From Sedimenticola sp. (GTDB lineage Bacteria; Pseudomonadota; Gammaproteobacteria; Chromatiales; Chromatiaceae): a DNA stretch of 6,184 nucleotides. The DNA lies in contig JAUUYI010000141.1 of the NCBI GenBank assembly GCA_030590525.1, forward strand, positions 1 to 6,184, read 5' to 3'. Position 1 is the first letter of the stretch. Every line of letters starts with the position of its first letter. The notes under the pieces are model-generated. The model did not search any database. It saw only the letters and a list, made by a program, of their open reading frames with translations, and had not been told where the DNA came from. Of the stretch, positions 1-4,477 are shown one piece after another. Position numbers and translations under genes: made by a program.

Positions 1-2834
1 CGGTGCTGAGGGATGGAAAGATCAGTCAGAGTTTCCCGCTGCCGAGGGAGGTGCAGCAGCAGGCGGCCTATCTCATGTCCCAGGCGGAGGGGGCCCGCCA
101 TCTGCTGGTGTTCGGCGGCTTTGCCAGCGGTCTGGTAACTGATCTGCTGCGTTACCCGGTGGAGCGGATCGACCTGGTGGAGCAGGACAGGCGGGCCTAC
201 CAGCGTATCCTGCCCTATCTGTCGGAAGCGGACCGGAAGGCGGCGAAGGACCCCCGGCTGAAGCGCTGGTTCATGGATGGCCGCCGCTTCGTCAACCGCT
301 GGCAGGGTCCCGACCCTTTCGATCTGGTGCTGGTGCTCGATGCCACCCCGTCCAGCGCCTACAGCAATCGCTACTTCACCCGGGAGTTCTATCGTCGGGT
401 GCAGGGGGCGATGGTGCCGGATGGCGTGCTCTGTACCAGCGTCAGCAGTGCCTCCAACTACCTGGGGCAAACAGTCGGGAGTTTTACCGGCTCCATCTAT
501 CGGACCCTCGAATCCGTATTTCCCCATATTGCCATCATGCCGGGAGATGAGCATCTCTACTGCGCATCGGTGGCCCCGGGGCGGGTGGTCGAGTCACCGG
601 ACGAGCTGGAGCGGCGCTATCTGATGATCCCGCTGAAGCAGCGACTGTTTCAGGCGGTCTCTTTCTACTCCTTGTTGCCGGAGGAGAATATCCGTTATGT
701 GCGGGAGCAACTGCAGCGCTCCGACAGTGACCTGAACACGGATGAACGCCCGGTAACCTATTACCTGAATATGGTCCTGTGGGGCAAGTTCAGCGCCTCC
801 GGCCTGGCCGAGTCCCTGGGGCAACTGCGGCGTCTCGGACCCTGGCCCTATCTGCTCCCCCTGCTGCTGGGGGTGGGTTTGTGGCTGTTGCGTGCGGCCC
901 TGGAGGGGTTTCAGCGGCCGCGCCTGATACGTCAGAGTGCCACCTTCTCTCTCACCCTGCTGGGGCTGATCGCCATGGCGGCCCAGCTGGTGCTGTTGTT
1001 CAGCTACCAGGCACACGTGGGGTTCATGTTTCAGCGCGTGGCCCTGCTCAATGGCCTGTTCATGACCGGCCTCGCCCTTGGGGCCTGGCTGGGGCAGTGG
1101 CTGGCCCGCCGGGGCAGGCCGGCGACGATGCTGGCGGGGGTGCTGCTGCTGGTCGCCATGGCCACGGCTGGAATGCCCCCCCTGCTCGGCTGGCTGGGGC
1201 AATCGACCAGTGACTGGCAGGAGTCGGCCTATCTCGCCCTGGCAGCGCTGCTGGGGATTATTACCGGGGGTGGTTTTCCGCTGGCGGTCAGGATCGCCGA
1301 ACTGGAGCGGCAGGGGGTGGTGCGCAGCAGCGGCCTGGCCCAGGCCGCGGACAACCTGGGCGGGGCCTTCGGGGGGGCCCTGACCGGGACCCTGCTGGTG
1401 CCGCTGCTGGGGGTGCAATGGAGTTGTTATCTGCTGGCCCTGTATGCCCTCTCCGCCCTGCTGCCGCTCCTGTTTGCCACCTGGGCCCCGGAGCGGCTGC
1501 CCCGGTTCAATCGTCGCGGTTATGCCGCTTTTCCGTGGACATCTCTGGGATGGGTGCTGTTGTGGCTGGTACTGCTGGGCTTCATCTGGACCCTGATGCA
1601 GCCACCGAAGCCCGCCCCGCAACTCCACTTCGACCAGGAGCAGCTGGCCCTCGTCAGCGGTTCCAGTGCGTTCGAGTCGAGGTCGGAACCCTTCCCCTAC
1701 TACCTGGGCAGCGAAGGGGGAGGGGAGGAGACCGCAACCCTCTCCACTATGGCGGCAGCCCCCGGGGTTCAGGGTTATGCCGGCCCCCTCAACCTGCTGC
1801 TGTCCATGGACCGGGGCGGCGGGCTGCGGGGGGTGCGTTATGTGCGCTCTAACGAGACCCCCTCATACATCGAGGGTATCGACCAATGGCTGGCCGGGCT
1901 GGCCGGGGCCGATCTCTCCCGGGCCCCTCTCACCCTGCAGCGGGTGGATGCCATGAGTGGCGCCACCGTGACCAGCAAGGCGGCACTGGAGGCGATCAAT
2001 GTCACTGCCGGAGCCGTCGGCCAGGCCGCGTTTGGCCGCTCGTTCGCGCCCGCTGCCGAAAAGGAGATAGAGACCAAAGCCTGGCATACCCCGCGGTTTC
2101 TGGTCACGCTGCTTCTGTTGCTGACCTTCTTTCCGGTCTATCTCTCCGGCAGCGAGCGGGGGCGGCTGGTCTACCAGGCCGCCGCTCTGCTCATTCTTGG
2201 CCTCTGGCTCAACAGCCTGATGACCGAGGTGGATCTGCTCAATCTCAGCCTGGGTCACTGGCCATCCCTGGCCGACAATCCTCAGCGCTGGCTGCTGATC
2301 GGGTTCGTCCTGGTGAGTGGCCTCCTGTTCGGTCAGGTCTGGTGCGGTTATCTCTGCCCGTTCGGTGCCCTGCAGGAGTTCATCTCCCGTTTCGGCCGTA
2401 TGCTGGGGCTGCGCCACTATCCCAACCGGCGGTTGGAGACCCGGGTGCGTTTCATCAAGTTCCTGTTGCTGGCGATGATGCTGCTGGCGGTCTTCAGCGA
2501 CGGTGACAGTTACTGGGCCCGCTTCAACCCCATGCAGTATGCCTTTGCCGACCGTTGGCAGGGGTGGATGCTGGTGCTGCTGCCGGTGGTGCTGGTCGCC
2601 GCCCTGTTTCACTATCGCTTCTGGTGTCGTTATTTCTGCCCGTTCGGCGCCTTTCTCGCCTTTTTTAATAAGCTGGCGCTGTTGAACCGGTTGGCCCCGA
2701 AACGCCGCTTCGAGCACTGTGATCTGGGTGTCAGGGACGACTTCGATATCGACTGCATCCGTTGTAACCGTTGCCTCAGCGGGCGCGATACCCGTCTCAG
2801 GCCCCGTCGTCGTGCCATCGCCGGTACCAAATAG
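1..2834 (+). CDS. Spermidine synthase-like / MFS-like / FMN-binding / NosR-like Fe-S fusion membrane protein (5' partial)
   Basis: Likely a membrane redox protein; its substrate is unknown. Residues are numbered from the GTG at position 3, which is probably not the start because the SpeE-like domain is entered part-way; the gene runs off the left edge. Residues 1-260 form a SAM-binding Rossmann domain (GGFASG 38-43, VEQD 59-62, DG 92-93, D113, NRYFTREFY 122-130). About 280-531 are seven or eight membrane spans typical of MFS/spermidine synthase fusions. About 575-675 are an FMN_bind domain with DAMSGAT at 649-655; T655 is the predicted ApbE flavinylation site. From 697 come five more spans with two CxxxCP motifs (C781/C785, C875/C879), then C906 and C918xxC921xxC924, as in NosR-type proteins. 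Span parity in this last part puts FMN outside and all Cys motifs inside, fitting transmembrane electron transfer. No ApbE gene is in view. The Fe-S tail is short and the stop codon touches a repeat. Confidence 0.88.
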   Translation, partial: VLRDGKISQSFPLPREVQQQAAYLMSQAEGARHLLVFGGFASGLVTDLLRYPVERIDLVEQDRRAYQRILPYLSEADRKAAKDPRLKRWFMDGRRFVNRWQGPDPFDLVLVLDATPSSAYSNRYFTREFYRRVQGAMVPDGVLCTSVSSASNYLGQTVGSFTGSIYRTLESVFPHIAIMPGDEHLYCASVAPGRVVESPDELERRYLMIPLKQRLFQAVSFYSLLPEENIRYVREQLQRSDSDLNTDERPVTYYLNMVLWGKFSASGLAESLGQLRRLGPWPYLLPLLLGVGLWLLRAALEGFQRPRLIRQSATFSLTLLGLIAMAAQLVLLFSYQAHVGFMFQRVALLNGLFMTGLALGAWLGQWLARRGRPATMLAGVLLLVAMATAGMPPLLGWLGQSTSDWQESAYLALAALLGIITGGGFPLAVRIAELERQGVVRSSGLAQAADNLGGAFGGALTGTLLVPLLGVQWSCYLLALYALSALLPLLFATWAPERLPRFNRRGYAAFPWTSLGWVLLWLVLLGFIWTLMQPPKPAPQLHFDQEQLALVSGSSAFESRSEPFPYYLGSEGGGEETATLSTMAAAPGVQGYAGPLNLLLSMDRGGGLRGVRYVRSNETPSYIEGIDQWLAGLAGADLSRAPLTLQRVDAMSGATVTSKAALEAINVTAGAVGQAAFGRSFAPAAEKEIETKAWHTPRFLVTLLLLLTFFPVYLSGSERGRLVYQAAALLILGLWLNSLMTEVDLLNLSLGHWPSLADNPQRWLLIGFVLVSGLLFGQVWCGYLCPFGALQEFISRFGRMLGLRHYPNRRLETRVRFIKFLLLAMMLLAVFSDGDSYWARFNPMQYAFADRWQGWMLVLLPVVLVAALFHYRFWCRYFCPFGAFLAFFNKLALLNRLAPKRRFEHCDLGVRDDFDIDCIRCNRCLSGRDTRLRPRRRAIAGTK

Positions 2835-2862
2835 TAGGGTGGGCACGTTGTTTGTGCCCACC
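2834..2862. repeat. Short palindromic dispersed repeat (GTAGGGTGGGCAC type)
   Basis: A perfect 9-bp stem (GGTGGGCAC at 2838-2846 with GTGCCCACC at 2854-2862) encloses a 7-nt loop. It is preceded by GTAGG, the same lead-in as the other repeats in this window. Its first base is the last base of the upstream gene's TAG stop. There is no T-run after the stem, so it is not a standard intrinsic terminator, though it could protect the mRNA 3' end. It resembles REP-like elements of gammaproteobacteria, judged by pattern only. Confidence 0.65.
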
Positions 2863-2904
2863 ATGGCGGTACAAGGAGCTAGAATAATAGTGAGTATTCA
2901 GCTT

Positions 2905-2984
2905 GTAGGTTGGCGCTGAGCTTGCGAAGCCCAACACGGAAGTGGCAATGAAATGTTGGGCTTCGTTCCTCAGCGCCAACCTAC
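2905..2984. repeat. 80-bp inverted-repeat element (GTAGGTTGGCGCTGAG type)
   Basis: The outer arms GTAGGTTGGCGCTGAG (2905-2920) and CTCAGCGCCAACCTAC (2969-2984) are perfect 16-bp complements. The inner arms CGAAGCCCAACA (2925-2936) and TGTTGGGCTTCG (2954-2965) add 12 bp. A small asymmetric internal loop separates the two stems, and the terminal loop is 17 nt. The structure looks like two copies of one roughly 32-nt unit in inverted orientation, as in REPIN or MITE-like elements. TTTTT at 2993-2997 follows the stem by 8 nt, too far for a convincing terminator. Confidence 0.75.
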
Positions 2985-3031
2985 GCTAACCGTTTTTGGT
3001 ATCAATACATTTTTCGCGAGATCAGAGCATC

Positions 3032-3060
3032 TTAGGGTGCGGAAACAGGTCTAATATAAT
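3032..3060 (+). promoter_or_regulatory. Candidate sigma70 promoter for the four-gene operon
   Basis: A perfect -10 hexamer TATAAT lies at 3055-3060. A 17-bp spacer places the -35 position at 3032-3037, which reads TTAGGG, a weak match to TTGACA. Transcription would start near 3067 and give a leader of about 30 nt before the ATG at 3096. It lies in the only non-coding gap upstream of the operon. The strong -10 and weak -35 could mean an activator is needed, but no operator was identified. Confidence 0.4.
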
Positions 3061-3100
3061 AGTAGGGTGCATTTGCGAAGAGGTAATGTAACTTCATGCA
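3061..3100 (+). repeat. Degraded half-repeat (AGTAGGGTGCATTTGCGAAG) forming the operon leader
   Basis: The lead-in GTAGGGTGC and the TTGCGAAG stretch match the pattern of the neighbouring palindromic elements (TTGCGAAG also occurs at 2922-2929). No full inverted partner is present. A weak bulged stem (TGCAT...GAAG with CTTC...ATGCA) could form and would include the ATG at 3096. The ribosome-binding stretch GAAGAGG at 3077-3083 lies in or just after the repeat, 12 nt from the ATG, which is longer than ideal. A second TAGGGTGC copy sits at 3033-3040, exactly 30 bp upstream. Confidence 0.4.
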
Positions 3101-3323
3101 TCGATGGATTCGTCACTGGCATCGGGGTGATCAGCTGCTCATCGCCTGGGTGGCAGCCACGCTGGTTTTGATCGGGGTGTTCCTGGGTTCCGCTCCGGGA
3201 TTGCAGGGTGAGCGGGGGAGTGGTGGGCGCCGAATCGACATTCAGGCCTTCAAGGCACGCCTCGATGAGGGCGAGTTGAGTGGGCATGAGGCGCTCTGGT
3301 ATCACCCTAAGGAGGAACCCTGA
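3096..3323 (+). CDS. Small single-span membrane protein with C-terminal LSxHEAxWYHP motif (75 aa)
   Basis: I do not recognise a named family. The N-terminus is basic and aromatic (residues 1-11), followed by one hydrophobic span at about 13-33, then a Gly/Arg-rich linker and a charged stretch at 47-60. The protein ends with LSGHEALWYHP (61-71) and KEEP. The positive N-terminus predicts N-in/C-out topology, so the motif should face the periplasm. The same motif closes the 58-aa Tat protein two genes downstream, which argues for a shared partner or modification. The stop overlaps the radical SAM start (TGATG), so the two are translationally coupled. The start is chosen from the ATG after GAAGAGG at 3077-3083. 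It is probably a real gene, given the coupling, the clean topology and the shared motif. Function is unknown; it could be an anchor, a carrier or a peptide substrate. Confidence 0.78.
   Translation: MHRWIRHWHRGDQLLIAWVAATLVLIGVFLGSAPGLQGERGSGGRRIDIQAFKARLDEGELSGHEALWYHPKEEP
3308..3315 (+). promoter_or_regulatory. Consensus ribosome-binding site (TAAGGAGG) for the radical SAM gene
   Basis: TAAGGAGG is a full anti-Shine-Dalgarno match, 7 nt before the ATG at 3323. It lies inside the last codons of the 75-aa gene and begins in the Pro codon that ends the conserved motif. It fixes the start of the radical SAM gene and implies strong translation of it relative to its neighbours. Confidence 0.8.
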
Positions 3324-4300
3324 TGGCTGTGGTGTGTGAGCTCTGTCCACGGGAATGCGTGATCCCGGAAGGGGAGGCGGGCGACTGCCGGGTGCGGGTC
3401 AATATCGGCGGGCGGTTACGGGCCTCCACCTACGGGCGGCCATCGGCGATGCATATCGACCCGATGGAGAAGAAACCGCTCTACCACTTTCACCCCGGGT
3501 CATCGGTTTTCTCCATTGCCACGGCTGGCTGCAACCTGCACTGCCTTAACTGCCAGAACTGGCAGCTCTCCCAGCGGGGTGGTGAGGAGATGGAGCAGAT
3601 CTACCGGGCCGATCCCCCGCAACTGATCGAGCTGGCCAGAGAGAACGGGTGTGAGAGCATCGCCTACACCTATTCCGACCCCATCGTCTTCTACGAGTAT
3701 GTCCAGGACAGCAGCGAGCTGGCGCGGCAGGCGGGTCTCCACAACGTCTTCATCACGGCGGGCTACATCAATAAAAAACCCCTGCGCCAGCTCTGCCAAG
3801 TGCTGGATGCCAGCAACACCGACCTGAAGGCGTTCGATGACCGGTTCTACCGGGAGGTCAACGGGGGCACCCTGAAACCGGTGCTGGATGCATTGGTGAC
3901 CTTTCGCGAACAGGGGGTGTGGCTGGAGGTGACCAATCTGGTTATTCCCACCCTGAACGACGATCTGAGTATGATCAGACGGATGGCGAAATGGATACGG
4001 GACGAGCTGGGGGAGGATACCCCCCTCCATTTCAGCCGTTTTCACCCCCAGTATCGGATGCGCAACCTGCCGCCTACGCCGGGCGAAACCCTGGATCGGG
4101 CACGCAAAGAGGCGATGGATGCGGGTCTCCGGTTTGTCTATGTGGGTAACGTGCTGGGTCATGAGGGTAACTCCACTTATTGCCCGCAGGATGGCACCCT
4201 GTTGATTGGCCGGGTGGGGTTCCGCATCACTGAAAACAATCTGACCCCGGATGGACGCTGCCCCAGCTGTGATCGGCCAATACCAGGAGTCTGGCAATGA
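3323..4300 (+). CDS. amrS: AmmeMemoRadiSam system radical SAM enzyme
   Basis: A cytoplasmic radical SAM enzyme expected to cleave S-adenosylmethionine reductively and start a radical reaction on an unknown substrate. The cluster motif CNLHCLNC (C70, C74, C77) has the CX3CX2C spacing. An N-terminal cysteine set (C5, C8, C12, C22; CELCPREC then GxxGDC) is typical of this pyruvate formate-lyase-activase-like family and may bind another metal or cluster. The core continues with TYSDP (116-120), TDLKAF (166-171) and FHPQY (240-244). The C-terminus has a zinc-ribbon-like region, C287P...C313PSC316; the position where I would expect a second Cys of the first knuckle is D290. The 325-aa length is normal for the family, and no signal peptide is seen. 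It overlaps the upstream gene by 1 nt and the downstream mini-gene by 4 nt (ATGA). The downstream Memo-AMMECR1 fusion completes the three-part system. The biochemical role of the bacterial system is not something I can state. Confidence 0.93.
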   Translation: MAVVCELCPRECVIPEGEAGDCRVRVNIGGRLRASTYGRPSAMHIDPMEKKPLYHFHPGSSVFSIATAGCNLHCLNCQNWQLSQRGGEEMEQIYRADPPQLIELARENGCESIAYTYSDPIVFYEYVQDSSELARQAGLHNVFITAGYINKKPLRQLCQVLDASNTDLKAFDDRFYREVNGGTLKPVLDALVTFREQGVWLEVTNLVIPTLNDDLSMIRRMAKWIRDELGEDTPLHFSRFHPQYRMRNLPPTPGETLDRARKEAMDAGLRFVYVGNVLGHEGNSTYCPQDGTLLIGRVGFRITENNLTPDGRCPSCDRPIPGVWQ

Positions 4301-4473
4301 TGAAAAGAGACCGGTACAAGAGGATGAATCCCGGCAGGCGCCGTTTTCTCACCGTTTTGATGGGGATGCTGACGTTTCTGCCCGGGCTGGGTGTGGCGGC
4401 ACGACCGCACGAACCACGGCGACTCTCTCTGCACGAGGCGGACTTCTACCACCCCCATGATCTGAAGGGATGA
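4297..4473 (+). CDS. Tat-signal mini-protein with C-terminal LSxHEAxFYHP motif (58 aa)
   Basis: A short gene that is easy to miss. It starts at the ATG overlapping the radical SAM stop (ATGA), 7 nt after AGGAG at 4285-4289. Residues 13-19 (GRRRFLT) match the twin-arginine pattern RRxFL. A hydrophobic stretch runs about 17-33 and ends in VAA at 33-35, a plausible signal-peptidase site. Cleavage would leave about 23 residues, with His at 38, 46, 52 and 54 and the segment LSLHEADFYHP at 43-53, ending HDLKG. The 75-aa protein upstream of the radical SAM gene carries the same motif. Tat normally exports folded or cofactor-bearing proteins, so such a short cargo suggests modification before export, or travel with a partner. 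An alternative is an N-terminal anchor that is never cleaved. Function is unknown. The gene is supported by coupling on both sides, the ribosome-binding site and the shared motif. Confidence 0.8.
   Translation: MMKRDRYKRMNPGRRRFLTVLMGMLTFLPGLGVAARPHEPRRLSLHEADFYHPHDLKG
4464..4470 (+). promoter_or_regulatory. Ribosome-binding site (GAAGGGA) deciding the Memo-AMMECR1 start
   Basis: GAAGGGA lies 7 nt before ATG 4478 and only 4 nt before the in-frame GTG at 4475, favouring ATG 4478. The next in-frame ATG (4526) would remove the signal peptide but has no visible ribosome-binding site upstream. The site therefore supports the exported form of the protein. Confidence 0.6.
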
Positions 4474-4477
4474 TGTG

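Noticed and set aside
3..5. GTG at position 3 as the true start of the fusion gene
   Set aside because: It falls within a SpeE-like segment (LRDGKISQSF), and such fusions normally have more sequence before it. It only reflects the window edge.
594..1628. Long minus-strand open frame (344 codons)
   Set aside because: Its translation is rich in Gln, Gly and Pro with no domain pattern. It is the antisense shadow of the fusion gene's GC-rich codons.
1863..2864. Long minus-strand open frame (333 codons)
   Set aside because: It lies opposite the FMN/Fe-S part of the fusion gene, which has clear motifs on the plus strand. Its composition is that of a shadow frame.
2890..2919. GTG-started 9-codon peptide after AAGGAG at 2873-2878
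   Set aside because: It runs into the inverted repeat, the spacing is long, and nothing supports translation.
2838..2997. Intergenic hairpins as intrinsic terminators
   Set aside because: The stems are not directly followed by a T-run; the only one (2993-2997) is 8 nt past the 80-bp element. Repeat identity explains them better.
2834..3095. CRISPR array
   Set aside because: The repeats are palindromic, unequal in length and not regularly spaced, and no spacer-repeat periodicity is present.
3500..4297. Minus-strand open frame opposite the radical SAM gene (265 codons)
   Set aside because: The plus strand has the full radical SAM motif set; the minus frame shows no recognisable domain and no ribosome-binding site.
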